Below are positions 33,977 to 42,761 of a stretch of DNA of 64,000 nucleotides, piece by piece (within the stretch, counting starts at the first letter, position 1; each line of letters begins with the position of its first letter). The translations under genes and the position numbers were made by a program. Source of the stretch: Acidobacteriota bacterium. GTDB taxonomy: Bacteria > Acidobacteriota > Vicinamibacteria > Vicinamibacterales > JAKQTR01. The stretch lies in contig JAKQTR010000024.1 of assembly GCA_029562975.1 (NCBI GenBank), positions 62,001-126,000 of the forward strand. Direction: 5' to 3'. The notes below the pieces were generated by a model. It was given only the letters and a program-made list of their open reading frames with translations, made no database searches and had not been told where the DNA came from.

Positions 33977-35413
33977 CTACGACGCTCCCTCCGCGGCCCG
34001 GCCGAGCGCGAACCCGAAGTAGTCCCGCGCGTTGAAGAAGCAGACGTTGCTCACCAGCCGCCCGAGCAGATCGCGATCGTCCGGCAGACGGCCTCGCCGC
34101 ACGTCCTCCCCGAGCAGGTTGCAGAGCAGCCGCCTGAAGTAGTCGTGGCGCGAGTACGAGAGGAAGCTTCGCGAGTCGGTCACCATCCCGACGAACCGCG
34201 AGAGCAGGCCCATGTTCGACAGGGCGTCCATCTGCGCCGTCATGCCGTCGAGCTGGTCGAGGAACCACCAGCCGGAGCCGTACTGCAGCTTGCCCGGCAC
34301 CGTTCCGTCCTGGAAGTTCCCGATCATCGTGGCCATCAGCGCGTTGTCGCGCGGGTTCAGGTTGTACAGGATCGTCCTGGCCAGGCGATCCGCCTCGTCG
34401 AGGCGGTCCAGGAAGCGCGAGAGCGGCCGCGCGATCTCGAAGTCCCCGATTGAGTCGAAGCCCGTGTCCGGCCCCAGCGCGCGCCGCAGCCGGGTGTTGT
34501 TGTTGCGCAGCGCGCCGAGGTGGTACTGCTGCACCCAGCCGCGGGCGTGGTCCAGGACGGCCAGAGCGTGGAGCAGCGCGGACTTCAGCTTCAGCGCCGG
34601 GCCGGGCTCGAGCGCGCGCCCGCCCCTCAGCCGCCCGAGCGCCTCGTCGGCCTCGCCGTCGGTCCACCTCTCGGCATACATCGTCTCCAGGCCGTGATCC
34701 GAGGCGCGGCAGCCCATCTCGTGGAAGACGTCGTGGCGGGCCTCGAGCGCGTCCAGCAGCGACCGCAGCCGCCCCCCGACCGGCAGGCCCGACGCCTGCT
34801 CGAGCCGGCCCACATACGCGTTGAACGCCTGCGGGTCCTCGACGGCCAGCAGCTGGTCGGGGCGCCAGGTCGGATACACGCGCGTGTCGGGATCGGGCCT
34901 CGCCTGGAGCGTCCGGTGGTGCTCCAGCGAATCGACCGGATCGTCGGTCGTGCAGACCGCCGCGACGCGGAACTGCCGCAGCAGGCCGAGCGCCGTGAAG
35001 CCGTCCTCCTGCAGGCGCTCGTTGCAGCGATCGAACACGCGGCGGGCCGTCGCCGGCGACAGCAGGTCGGTCACCCCGAACGGGCGCCTCAGCTCCATGT
35101 GCGTCCAGTGGTAGAGCGGATTGCGCAGCGTGTCCGGCACCGTGCGCGCCCACGCCTCGAACTTCTCCCACGGCCCGGCGTCGCCCGTGCAGAACCGCTC
35201 CGGCACGCCGTTCGACCGCATGGCCCGCCACTTGTAGTGGTCGCCGTCGAGCCAGAGCTCGGTGATGGTCGCGAAGCGGTGGTCCGCCGCCATCAGCGCC
35301 GGCGACAGGTGGCAGTGGTAGTCGATGATCGGCATGCCGGCGGCGAACCGGCGGTAGAGGTCCGACGCGACGTCGCTCTCGAGCAGGAAGTCCTCGCCGA
35401 GGAAGGGTTTCAT
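33977..35413 (-). CDS. uxaC: Glucuronate (uronate) isomerase
   Basis: 478 residues from the ATG at 35413, one base after the transporter stop. It is a metal-dependent TIM-barrel enzyme: FLGEDFLLESDVASDLYRR, IIDYHCHLSP (metal-binding HxH), CTTDDPVDSLEHH near residue 170, ILYNLNPRDNALMATMIGNFQ and WWFLDQLDGM. It interconverts D-glucuronate and D-fructuronate, or D-galacturonate and D-tagaturonate. It forms an operon with the ExuT-like transporter and is convergent with the glucuronokinase-like gene. Its product is the expected substrate of the dehydrogenase at 27258. Confidence 0.96.
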   Translation of the reverse strand: MKPFLGEDFLLESDVASDLYRRFAAGMPIIDYHCHLSPALMAADHRFATITELWLDGDHYKWRAMRSNGVPERFCTGDAGPWEKFEAWARTVPDTLRNPLYHWTHMELRRPFGVTDLLSPATARRVFDRCNERLQEDGFTALGLLRQFRVAAVCTTDDPVDSLEHHRTLQARPDPDTRVYPTWRPDQLLAVEDPQAFNAYVGRLEQASGLPVGGRLRSLLDALEARHDVFHEMGCRASDHGLETMYAERWTDGEADEALGRLRGGRALEPGPALKLKSALLHALAVLDHARGWVQQYHLGALRNNNTRLRRALGPDTGFDSIGDFEIARPLSRFLDRLDEADRLARTILYNLNPRDNALMATMIGNFQDGTVPGKLQYGSGWWFLDQLDGMTAQMDALSNMGLLSRFVGMVTDSRSFLSYSRHDYFRRLLCNLLGEDVRRGRLPDDRDLLGRLVSNVCFFNARDYFGFALGRAAEGAS

Positions 35414-35414
35414 G

Positions 35415-36701
35415 TCATCGCTCCAGCGGCTCGAGCCTCGGGACGAGCAGGTGATGGATGGCAAAGGCGACGAGATAGAGCGACGCGCAGATGCCGAAGA
35501 GGATGGCGTAGCCGCCGGTCACGTTGCCCGCGGCGGTGAAGCTGTCGAGCATCGCGCCGGTCACCCAGGGGAACAGGATGCCGCCGATTGACCCCGCCAT
35601 CCCGCCCAGGCCGGTGATCGTCCCCACGTCCTTCTTCTGGAAGACGTCGGAGGTCGTCGTGAAGAGGTTGGCGGACCAGGCCTGGTGCGCGGCCCCCGCC
35701 AGGCCGATGAGCAGCACGGCGGACCAGGGGCCGACCTTCGTCACCACCGCGATCGGGACGACGCACAGCGCGAACAGGAACATGCCGGTCTTGCGCGCCC
35801 GCGTCACGCTCCAGCCCTGCTGCTGGAAATGCCCGGTGAGCCACCCGCCCAGGATGCTCAGCACCGTGATGATCGCGTAGATCGTCACAAGGTGGATCCA
35901 GCTGTGCTTGATGTCGAGGCCGCGGGTCTTCTTGAAGTAGTCGGGCAGCCAGATCAGGAAGAACCACCAGACCGGATCGGTCATGAACTTCGCGACGATG
36001 AAGCCCCAGGTCTGGCGGATGCGGAGGGCGCGCCCCCAGCCGAGGGGCGTGGCGCCGTCGCCGGCCTCGTCCCTGTCGCTGGTGATGTGGGCCAGCTCCG
36101 GCGACGAGGCCTTCAGCTTCTTCGCCGGCACGTCGTAGAACGGGAGCCACAGGAGCAGCCACAGGAACCCCAGGAGGCCCGCCACGATGAAGGCCGCGCG
36201 CCAGCCGAGCGTCAGCGCGATCGCCGGCACCATCGCCGGGGCGATGATCGCCCCGACGTTCGTGCCCGAGTTGAAGATGGCCGTCGCGAAGGCGCGCTCG
36301 CGCCTCGGGAACCACAGCGCGATGCCCTTGATGGCCGCCGGGAAGTTGCCGCCCTCGCTCACCCCCAGGAAGACCCGCGCGGCGAAGAACCCTCCGACCG
36401 AGGCAACCGCCGCGTGCGCCAGGGCGGCGACGCTCCAGAAGGTGATCGACACCGCGTAGCCGATCTTCGTGCCGTACTTGTCGACGAACCACCCGAACAG
36501 GAAGAGGCCGGCGGCGTAGGCGCCCTGGAAGGCGGAGTTCACCAGGCCGAACTGCTCGTTGGTCCACCCGAGCTCGGCATCCAGGAACTCCTTGATGAGC
36601 GCGAGGATCTGCCGGTCGATGTAATTGACGGTGGTCGCCAGGAAGATCAGGCCGCAAACGACCCACCGGTATCTGCCGACGACGCTGTCGGTGCCCGCCA
36701 T
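35415..36701 (-). CDS. exuT: MFS hexuronate transporter (ExuT-like, anion:cation symporter family)
   Basis: 428 residues with twelve helices. ACS-family marks: TTVNYIDRQILALI in helix 1, GWFVDKYGTKIGY in loop 2-3, ARVFLGVSEGGNFPAAIKGIALWFPRRERA in helices 4-5 (glutamate and basic residues for carboxylate binding) and KFMTDPVWWFFLIWLPDYFKK in helix 7. These are typical of the hexuronate:H+ symporter ExuT. It is transcribed with uxaC, and the tight linkage makes glucuronate or galacturonate the likely cargo. Confidence 0.92.
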   Translation of the reverse strand: MAGTDSVVGRYRWVVCGLIFLATTVNYIDRQILALIKEFLDAELGWTNEQFGLVNSAFQGAYAAGLFLFGWFVDKYGTKIGYAVSITFWSVAALAHAAVASVGGFFAARVFLGVSEGGNFPAAIKGIALWFPRRERAFATAIFNSGTNVGAIIAPAMVPAIALTLGWRAAFIVAGLLGFLWLLLWLPFYDVPAKKLKASSPELAHITSDRDEAGDGATPLGWGRALRIRQTWGFIVAKFMTDPVWWFFLIWLPDYFKKTRGLDIKHSWIHLVTIYAIITVLSILGGWLTGHFQQQGWSVTRARKTGMFLFALCVVPIAVVTKVGPWSAVLLIGLAGAAHQAWSANLFTTTSDVFQKKDVGTITGLGGMAGSIGGILFPWVTGAMLDSFTAAGNVTGGYAILFGICASLYLVAFAIHHLLVPRLEPLER

Positions 36702-36861
36702 GGAACGCCCCTTCCGTGGTGCCTGTGTGGCTGCCCTCGCCCGGGCCAGGGCGCGGGCCGCTGCGGCGGCGCCCCGGGCTCGGCGGCGATGGATCCGTGA
36801 GCGTCAGGCATGCGGCTCGGGGACGGCCAGGTCAGACCGACGAGGGCAACGCGCGGGTTCA

Positions 36862-36890
36862 CAAGTAGCACCCGGGGCAGCCCCTGTCAA
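36862..36890 (-). promoter_or_regulatory. Promoter of the exuT-uxaC operon
   Basis: On the minus strand, a perfect TTGACA (36890-36885), a 17-base spacer and TACTTG (36867-36862). Confidence 0.5.
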
Positions 36891-37076
36891 GCGCGGGCGC
36901 CGGCCGGATCGTCGCGCCCGCCGCGGGTCCGGACCGCGCCGGCAACGCGGGGACCGCCCGCGCCGCAACCTCGCGCAGCGGATCGCGCCGCACGGCAGCC
37001 GCCGGCGGACGGACAGGCGCGCGGGCCTCCCCCGCCGGGCCGGCCTTTCGGCTTCGGCTCTCCGCGCGGCCTCAGG

Positions 37077-37082
37077 TACAAT
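37077..37082 (+). promoter_or_regulatory. -10 box of a likely leaderless transcript
   Basis: TACAAT ends eight bases before the hemerythrin ATG and no ribosome binding site lies between. Confidence 0.45.
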
Positions 37083-37090
37083 GGCGCCCG

Positions 37091-37753
37091 ATGCTGCTCA
37101 TCGACGAGCTTCTGGCCGAGCACCGCCTCATCGAACGCGTCTCGGAAGCGTTCCTCGCGTATGCCGCCGGCCCGGCGGGCGACGCCCGGGCGGGCGACAC
37201 GGCGGCGTTCCTGCGCTTCTTCCGCGGCTATGCGAACCGCTTCCATCACGCGCGCGAGGAGGACACCCTCTTTGCGGCGCTCCGCGAGCGGGGCGGGCTC
37301 CCCGCCGATCGGGGCCCCCTGGCGGTCCTGGTCGCGGATCACCGGCGCATGGAGGCGCTGCTCGGCGAGATCGAGGCGCTGCCCGCCGGCGCGGCCGGAG
37401 CGCCGCATCCTGCCGGGTTCCGCACGCTCGCCGCATCCTACGTCCACGCGCTGTGGCACCACATCGACGCCGAGGACTCCGTCCTCTTCCCCGAGTGCGA
37501 GCCGAGGCTCCGCCGCAACGGGGTCGCCGAACTCCCCTCCCGCTCCATGGACGCGGACGAGCGCGCGGCGAAGGCCGAGGGCGAGTCTCTCGTGCTGAAG
37601 TACCCGCCGGCCGGGCCCCGTGACGGAGACCCCATGCGCGGCGACGGCTGCATCATGTGCCCCGCTTACGGCGTCACCTGCCGCGGGCTCGAGCTCGAAT
37701 GGTGGAACGAATGGGAATGGGACGAATTCGAGGACCGGATGGGCGGCGACTAG
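37091..37753 (+). CDS. Hemerythrin-like cation-binding protein with C-terminal cysteine motif
   Basis: 220 residues. Residues 1-140 form a four-helix hemerythrin domain with candidate di-iron ligands His11, His52/His53, Glu56/Glu57, His84, His123/His124 and Asp126/Glu128. The C-terminal 80 residues are unusual: a charged linker, then CIMC...C (Cys187, Cys190, Cys197) and a Trp/Glu-rich end (WWNEWEWDEFED). Hemerythrin-like proteins sense or store O2 or NO, or repair iron-sulphur centres as YtfE does. The cysteine tail may add a metal or redox site. Single-gene unit with a probable leaderless start. Confidence 0.85.
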   Translation: MLLIDELLAEHRLIERVSEAFLAYAAGPAGDARAGDTAAFLRFFRGYANRFHHAREEDTLFAALRERGGLPADRGPLAVLVADHRRMEALLGEIEALPAGAAGAPHPAGFRTLAASYVHALWHHIDAEDSVLFPECEPRLRRNGVAELPSRSMDADERAAKAEGESLVLKYPPAGPRDGDPMRGDGCIMCPAYGVTCRGLELEWWNEWEWDEFEDRMGGD

Positions 37754-37808
37754 GCCGCCGCCCGCGCGCCGATCGCGGAGTGCGTTCCCCGCTGGAGCAC
37801 GGCTTGCC

Positions 37809-39668
37809 ATGAAAGACCTCATCGATCAGCTGCGCGCGTCGGACCTGTTCGCCGGCCTGCCCGAAGCCGCGCTTGCCTCCATCGCCGGGGTGGGCGTCAG
37901 CCGCGCCGTGCCCGCGGGCGGGGTGCTCTTCAGGCAGGGCGACCCGCGGGTAACGTGCTACCTGCTGACGTCGGGCCGCGTCGAGGCCATCCAGGACACT
38001 GGCGACGGCCCCGAGCGCGTCATCGTCCTCGGCCCGGGCGACACGCTCGGCGAAGGCGCGCTGCTCCACGCCGCGCGCCACAGCGTCACGGCCCGCGCGC
38101 TGACGGACGTCGAGGCCGCCGCCTTCGAGCGCGACGCCGTCCGGGCGCTGATGGAGCGCGACGGCAGCCTCGCCATCGAGCTGCTCGGCCGCGTCTCGCT
38201 GCTGCAGCACCGGCGGGCCCTCTACTCGCCCATCGCGCGCCGGAACCGCGAGCAGGCCTACGGCAGCACCCGCAGCCGGACGGAGACCGACCTGCTGGGC
38301 ACCCGGCAGGTGCCCGCCGACGCCCTGTTCGGCATCCAGAGCCTGCGCGCCCTCGAGAACTTCCCCATCACCGGCATCGAAGTCGGCCACTTCCCGGCCT
38401 TCGTGAGAAGCCTGGCGATGGTGAAGCAGGCGGCGGCCCGGGCCAACGCGCGCCTGGGCCTGCTCGACCCGGGCGTCGCGGCGGCCATCGACCGGGCCAG
38501 CCAGGAGATCATCGACGGCCGGTGGCACGGGCACTTCCTGGTGGACATGGTGCAGGGCGGCGCAGGCACGTCCACGAACATGAACGCCAACGAGGTCATC
38601 GCCAACCGGGCCCTCGAGATCCTCGGGCGCCGGCGCGGCGAGTACGCGGCGTGCCACCCGAACGATCACGTGAACATGAGCCAGAGCACCAACGACGTCT
38701 ACCCGACGGCGGTTCGCCTCGCCACCGTCTTCATGCTCGCGTCGCTGCTGCAGGCCCTGGCGCGCCTGCGCGACGCGCTGCGCGCGAAGGGAGCCGAGTT
38801 CAAGGACGTCATCAAGATGGGCCGCACGCAGCTCCAGGACGCCGTGCCCATGACGCTCGGGCAGGAGTTCGAGGCGTTTGCGGTCACCACGGGCGAGGAC
38901 ATCGAGCGGCTCGAGGAAACCGCGCGGCTGCTGCACGAGGTGAATCTGGGCGGCACCGCCATCGGCACGGGCATCTGCGCCGATCCGCGCTACGCCGGGG
39001 CGGCCGTCGAGGAGCTCGCCGCGATCGCCGGGCTGCCGCTGGTGCTGGCGACCAATCTCGTCGAGGCGACGCCTGACACGGGGGCCTTCGTCATGTTCTC
39101 CGGCACGCTCAAGCGGGCCGCCGTCAAGCTCAGCAAGCTCTGCAACGACCTGCGCCTGCTCTCGAGCGGGCCGCGGTGCGGCCTGGCCGAGATCAACCTG
39201 CCGCCGCGCCAGCCGGGGAGCAGCATCATGCCCGGGAAGGTGAACCCGGTGATCCCCGAAGTCGTGAACCAGGTGGCGTTCCACGTGATCGGCAACGATC
39301 TCACCATCACGCTGGCGGCCGAGGCGGGACAGCTCCAGCTCAACGTCATGGAGCCGGTGCTCGCGTTCAACCTGTTCCAGAGCCTGCAGATGCTGACGTC
39401 CGCGGTGAACACCCTGACGGCCCACTGCATCACCGGCATCACGGCCAACGCGGAGCACTGCCGCGCGCTCGTCGCGGGGAGCATCGGCATCGTCACCGCG
39501 ACGCTGCCGGCCCTCGGCTACAAGCGCGCGACCGAGGTGGCGCGCGAGGCCATCACGACCGGCGTGCCGGTCCGGGAGATCATCCGCGCGAAGGGCTGGC
39601 TCACGGACGCCGAGCTGGACGAGATCCTCAGCCCCGAGGCCATGACCCGGCCCCGCCCGTTGTCGTAG
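37809..39668 (+). CDS. Aspartate ammonia-lyase fused to an N-terminal cyclic-nucleotide-binding domain
   Basis: 619 residues, against about 470 for a normal aspartase. Residues 1-130 are a CAP/Crp-type cyclic-nucleotide-binding domain: LFAGLPEAALASIA, VLFRQGDPRVTCYLLTSGRVEA and the phosphate-binding cassette GEGALLHAARHSVTARAL. From residue ~150 a full aspartase/fumarase fold follows: ETDLLGTRQVPADALFG, NMNANEVIANRA, HPNDHVNMSQSTND and the catalytic loop GSSIMPGKVNPV. It splits aspartate into fumarate and ammonia, and the fused domain suggests allosteric control by cAMP or a related ligand. The cassette arginine is followed by His rather than the usual Ser/Thr, so ligand choice is open. Fumarase or another lyase activity is the alternative. 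Confidence 0.88.
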   Translation: MKDLIDQLRASDLFAGLPEAALASIAGVGVSRAVPAGGVLFRQGDPRVTCYLLTSGRVEAIQDTGDGPERVIVLGPGDTLGEGALLHAARHSVTARALTDVEAAAFERDAVRALMERDGSLAIELLGRVSLLQHRRALYSPIARRNREQAYGSTRSRTETDLLGTRQVPADALFGIQSLRALENFPITGIEVGHFPAFVRSLAMVKQAAARANARLGLLDPGVAAAIDRASQEIIDGRWHGHFLVDMVQGGAGTSTNMNANEVIANRALEILGRRRGEYAACHPNDHVNMSQSTNDVYPTAVRLATVFMLASLLQALARLRDALRAKGAEFKDVIKMGRTQLQDAVPMTLGQEFEAFAVTTGEDIERLEETARLLHEVNLGGTAIGTGICADPRYAGAAVEELAAIAGLPLVLATNLVEATPDTGAFVMFSGTLKRAAVKLSKLCNDLRLLSSGPRCGLAEINLPPRQPGSSIMPGKVNPVIPEVVNQVAFHVIGNDLTITLAAEAGQLQLNVMEPVLAFNLFQSLQMLTSAVNTLTAHCITGITANAEHCRALVAGSIGIVTATLPALGYKRATEVAREAITTGVPVREIIRAKGWLTDAELDEILSPEAMTRPRPLS

Positions 39669-39681
39669 GCGGCGGCCGGCG

Positions 39682-41805
39682 CTATTTCAGGCCGCGTTTG
39701 CGGAGCAGCGGCTCGACGCTCGGCTCGCGGCCCCGGAACGCCTTGTAGAGATCCATCGGGTCCTTCGTGCCGCCCTGCTCCAGGATCGCGCGGAACCCGC
39801 GTGCCGTCGCCGGGTCGAACAGCCCCTTCTCCCGGAACGCCTGGAACGCGTCCTGGTCCAGCACCTCGCTCCAGATGTAGGAGTAGTACCCCGACGAGTA
39901 CCCGCCCCCGGCCCCGAAGATGTGGCTGAAGTACGGGCTCCGGTAGCGCGACACGATCACCGGCGGCAGCTGGATGCGCTCGAGCGACGCGCGCTCGAAC
40001 GCGGCGGCGTCCACCGGCTCGGCCGACGCCAGCGTGTGCCAGTCCATGTCGAGGAACGCCGCCGCCAGGTACTCGACCGTGACGAAGCCCTGATCGAACT
40101 GCGCCGACTGCCTGATCTTGTCCACGAGGGCCGTCGGGATGGCCTCGCCCGTGCGGTAGTGCCTGGCGTACACGGCGAGCACCTCGGGCTCGAGGGCCCA
40201 GTTCTCCATGATCTGCGACGGCACCTCGACGAAGTCCCTGGGGAAGCCGCCCAGGCCGCGGTAGGGCGTCTGCGACAGGAGCGAGTGCAGCGCGTGGCCG
40301 AACTCGTGGAACAGGGTGCCGGTCTCCTCGAGGGTGAGCAGCGCGGGCTCGTCGCCCGCAGGCCGGGAGAAGTTGCACACGTTCACGACCACCGGAGTGA
40401 TGCGCCGCCCATCCTTGACGCGCGTGCTCCGGAACGAGCTGCTCCACGCCCCGACGCGCTTGCCGGGCCGGGGATGGTAGTCCGTGTAGAACACGCCGAG
40501 GTGCGAGCCGTCGGCCTGCTTCACCTCGAAGGCCTTCACTTCGGGATGGTACACGGGGAGATCGGGCCGCGGCGTGAACGTCAGGCCGTACAGCCGGGTG
40601 GCGACGTGAAACGCGCCGTCGCGCACGCGCTCGAGCTCGAAGTACGGCCGCAGCGCCTGCTCGTCCAGGTCGAACCGCTTGCGCCTGATCTGCTCCTGGT
40701 AGTAGCGCCAGTCCCAGGGCTCCAGCGCGAAGGCGCCGCCGGAGGCCCTGATGAGCGCTTCCTGGTCGGCCGCCTCCCTCAGGGCCATGGCGCGCGCCGG
40801 GCCCCAGAGCTGCGTGAGCAGGCCGTACACCTGGGCCGGCGTCTTCGCCATGTTCTCGGCGAGCACGTAGTCGGCGTGCGTCCGGTAGCCGAGGAGCGCG
40901 GCGCGCTCGGCCCGCAGCGCCGCCTGGCGCGCGACGTTCGCCTTGTTGTCGTACTCGTCGCCGTGGTCGTTCCGCGTGACGTAGGCCGTCAGGATCTGGC
41001 GGCGCAGCTCGCGGCTGTCCGCGTACTGCAGGAACGGCCAGATGCTCGGCGCGTGGAGCGTGTAGACCCACCGTCCCGGCATTCCCGCCGCCTTCGCGGC
41101 CTCCGCGCCGGCGGCCACGACCGACGCCGGCAGCCCGGCGAGATCGGCCTCGCGCTCGATCACGAGCCGGTACGCGTTCGTGTCGTGCAGCAGGTTGTCC
41201 CCGAACTGGACGCCCAGCTCGGACAGCGACGCGTTGATTTCCCGGAACCGTTCCTTCCGGGCCGGCGCGAGGTTGGCGCCGCCCCTCACGAACGATTTGT
41301 ACTGCTCGTCGAGCAGCCTCGACTGGACGGGCGTCAGCCCCAGGCCCTCCCGCGCCTCCCAGAGCGCCTTCACGCGCGCGAAGAGCGCCGGGTTCAGCCG
41401 GATGTCGTCCCGCAGCGCCGTCAGGAGCGGCGCCACCTCGCGGTTGATGGCCTGCAGCTCCGGCGACGTGTTCGACGACTGCAGGTTCGAGAACACCGGG
41501 CCCACCCGCCCGAGCAGCTCGCCGGCGTCCTCGAGCGCCTCGATGGTGTTTGCGAAGGTGGGAGGCGCCGGATTGCCCGCGATGGCCTCGATCTCCCGGC
41601 GCTGGGCGGCGATGCCCGCCTTGATCGCGGGCACGAAGTGCGCCGGCTTGATGTCGGCAAACGGCGGCACGCCGAACGGCGTGGACCACGGCTGCAGGAG
41701 CGGGTTCGCGCCGTCGGGCGGCGCAGCGGGCGGCTGGGCGGCGAGCATCGCGGGAACCGCGACGCCGGCGCAGACGGCGAGTAAGACAGCGGTGCTCTTG
41801 CTCAT
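39682..41805 (-). CDS. M3 family metallopeptidase, peptidyl-dipeptidase Dcp-like, secreted
   Basis: 707 residues from the ATG at 41805, with a signal peptide ending near MLAAQPP. The M3 zinc site is LFHEFGHALH (His500, Glu501, His504), with the third-ligand glutamate downstream in VEVPSQIMENW. The C-terminus carries YFSHIFGAGGGYSSGYYSYIWSEVL, the substrate-binding Tyr/Gly region of Dcp and oligopeptidase A. It removes dipeptides from peptide C-termini, here in the periplasm. With the S46 peptidase it suggests peptide-based nutrition. The gene is divergent from the CBM9-like gene; both promoters are visible. Confidence 0.93.
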   Translation of the reverse strand: MSKSTAVLLAVCAGVAVPAMLAAQPPAAPPDGANPLLQPWSTPFGVPPFADIKPAHFVPAIKAGIAAQRREIEAIAGNPAPPTFANTIEALEDAGELLGRVGPVFSNLQSSNTSPELQAINREVAPLLTALRDDIRLNPALFARVKALWEAREGLGLTPVQSRLLDEQYKSFVRGGANLAPARKERFREINASLSELGVQFGDNLLHDTNAYRLVIEREADLAGLPASVVAAGAEAAKAAGMPGRWVYTLHAPSIWPFLQYADSRELRRQILTAYVTRNDHGDEYDNKANVARQAALRAERAALLGYRTHADYVLAENMAKTPAQVYGLLTQLWGPARAMALREAADQEALIRASGGAFALEPWDWRYYQEQIRRKRFDLDEQALRPYFELERVRDGAFHVATRLYGLTFTPRPDLPVYHPEVKAFEVKQADGSHLGVFYTDYHPRPGKRVGAWSSSFRSTRVKDGRRITPVVVNVCNFSRPAGDEPALLTLEETGTLFHEFGHALHSLLSQTPYRGLGGFPRDFVEVPSQIMENWALEPEVLAVYARHYRTGEAIPTALVDKIRQSAQFDQGFVTVEYLAAAFLDMDWHTLASAEPVDAAAFERASLERIQLPPVIVSRYRSPYFSHIFGAGGGYSSGYYSYIWSEVLDQDAFQAFREKGLFDPATARGFRAILEQGGTKDPMDLYKAFRGREPSVEPLLRKRGLK

Positions 41806-41855
41806 GGAACGGCCTCTCAAGGAACCGACCCCCCCGCCGATGACGAGGTCCCGTG

Positions 41856-41885
41856 AATCTACCGCCCGGCCCGGAGGCCGGTCAA
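41856..41885 (-). promoter_or_regulatory. Promoter of the M3 peptidase gene
   Basis: On the minus strand TTGACC (41885-41880), an 18-base spacer and TAGATT (41861-41856), about 50 bases before the ATG. Confidence 0.5.
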
Positions 41886-41929
41886 GGCGGCCCCCGGGGG
41901 CGGTGCGAGGACGGCGATCGAGGCCGCGC

Positions 41930-41958
41930 TTGACCGGCCGGGAGCGAGGCCGGATACT
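41930..41958 (+). promoter_or_regulatory. Promoter of the CBM9-like gene
   Basis: TTGACC (41930-41935), a 17-base spacer and GATACT (41953-41958), about 34 bases before the ATG. Confidence 0.45.
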
Positions 41959-41992
41959 GGGGAAGTCCCCGGCCCTGACAGGACCCGGCCCG

Positions 41993-42703
41993 ATGGCTGA
42001 GCTGTATCGCGAAGGACCGCACGTTCCCGCGGACGCCGTGTACCCGGTCGTCCGGACCTCGGCACGTCCGCTCACCCTGCTGCCCGGACACGACCCCGAC
42101 TGGGCGTCGGCCGCGGCGATCGCCTGGGGACCGCACGAGTACCGCACCTCCTTCCGCGCGCTGTGGAACGACGCGGGCCTCGCGCTCCGGTTCGACGCCT
42201 GCGACACCCGCCCGTGGCACACGATGACCCAGCGCGACGATCCAATCTGGGAGGAGGAGGCGGTCGAGATCTTCCTCGACCCGGCGCGTCTCGGGCGCCA
42301 TTATGCCGAGGTCGAGATCAGCCCGCTCAACGTGGTGACCGACCTGCACATCCTCGAGCCGTGGCCCAGGCTGCGCGGCGACAAGAGCTGGGACTGGAGC
42401 GGCCTCGAGAGCACCGTGGTGCCGGGGGCCTGCGGAGGGCTGGCGCCCGGCAGCTGGGTGGCCCTCGCCTGGCTGCCCTGGCCGGGGCTCGCGGGCATGT
42501 GTCCCGAGGTGGCCGCCGCCGTGCCCCCGGCCCCGGGCGACCGCTGGCGCTTCAACGTGTTCCGGATCAAGCGGCCCAACGGGCCGGCCGAGCCTGAACG
42601 CGGCGCGGTGTACGCGGCCTGGTCCACCCCGCCGGGCCCGAGCTTCCACGATCCGTCGGCGTTCAGGACGATGGCCTTCGCGGGCCCGGAACACGGGCGG
42701 TGA
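41993..42703 (+). CDS. Carbohydrate-binding family 9-like protein
   Basis: 236 residues. The domain runs over nearly the whole protein: WASAAAIAWGPHEYRTSFRALWNDAGLALRF near the N-terminus, DDPIWEEEAVEIFLDP, YAEVEISPLNVVTDLHI and WRFNVFRIKRPNG. This is the CBM9-like beta-sandwich seen alone or in xylanases. No signal peptide is evident, so it should be cytoplasmic unless exported otherwise. Standalone copies like this have no assigned function. The ribosome binding site is weak. Confidence 0.82.
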   Translation: MAELYREGPHVPADAVYPVVRTSARPLTLLPGHDPDWASAAAIAWGPHEYRTSFRALWNDAGLALRFDACDTRPWHTMTQRDDPIWEEEAVEIFLDPARLGRHYAEVEISPLNVVTDLHILEPWPRLRGDKSWDWSGLESTVVPGACGGLAPGSWVALAWLPWPGLAGMCPEVAAAVPPAPGDRWRFNVFRIKRPNGPAEPERGAVYAAWSTPPGPSFHDPSAFRTMAFAGPEHGR

Positions 42704-42746
42704 CGGCCGTGGCGGCCCGCCTCGGCGCGCCGCCACGGCCCAATCG

Positions 42747-42755
42747 TGCTATCAT
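42747..42755 (+). promoter_or_regulatory. Extended -10 promoter of the RRM gene
   Basis: TGC TATCAT, a TGN-extended -10 box. It predicts a leader of about 200 bases before the ATG at 42960. Confidence 0.45.
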
Positions 42756-42761
42756 TCCCCG

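Larger units (their letters stand above)
36702..37090. other. Divergent intergenic region with two promoters
   Basis: 389 bases between exuT and the hemerythrin gene, without a gene. It holds the exuT promoter at 36862-36890 and the hemerythrin -10 box at 37077. About 160 bases separate the exuT promoter from its ATG, leaving room for a regulated leader. Confidence 0.5.
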
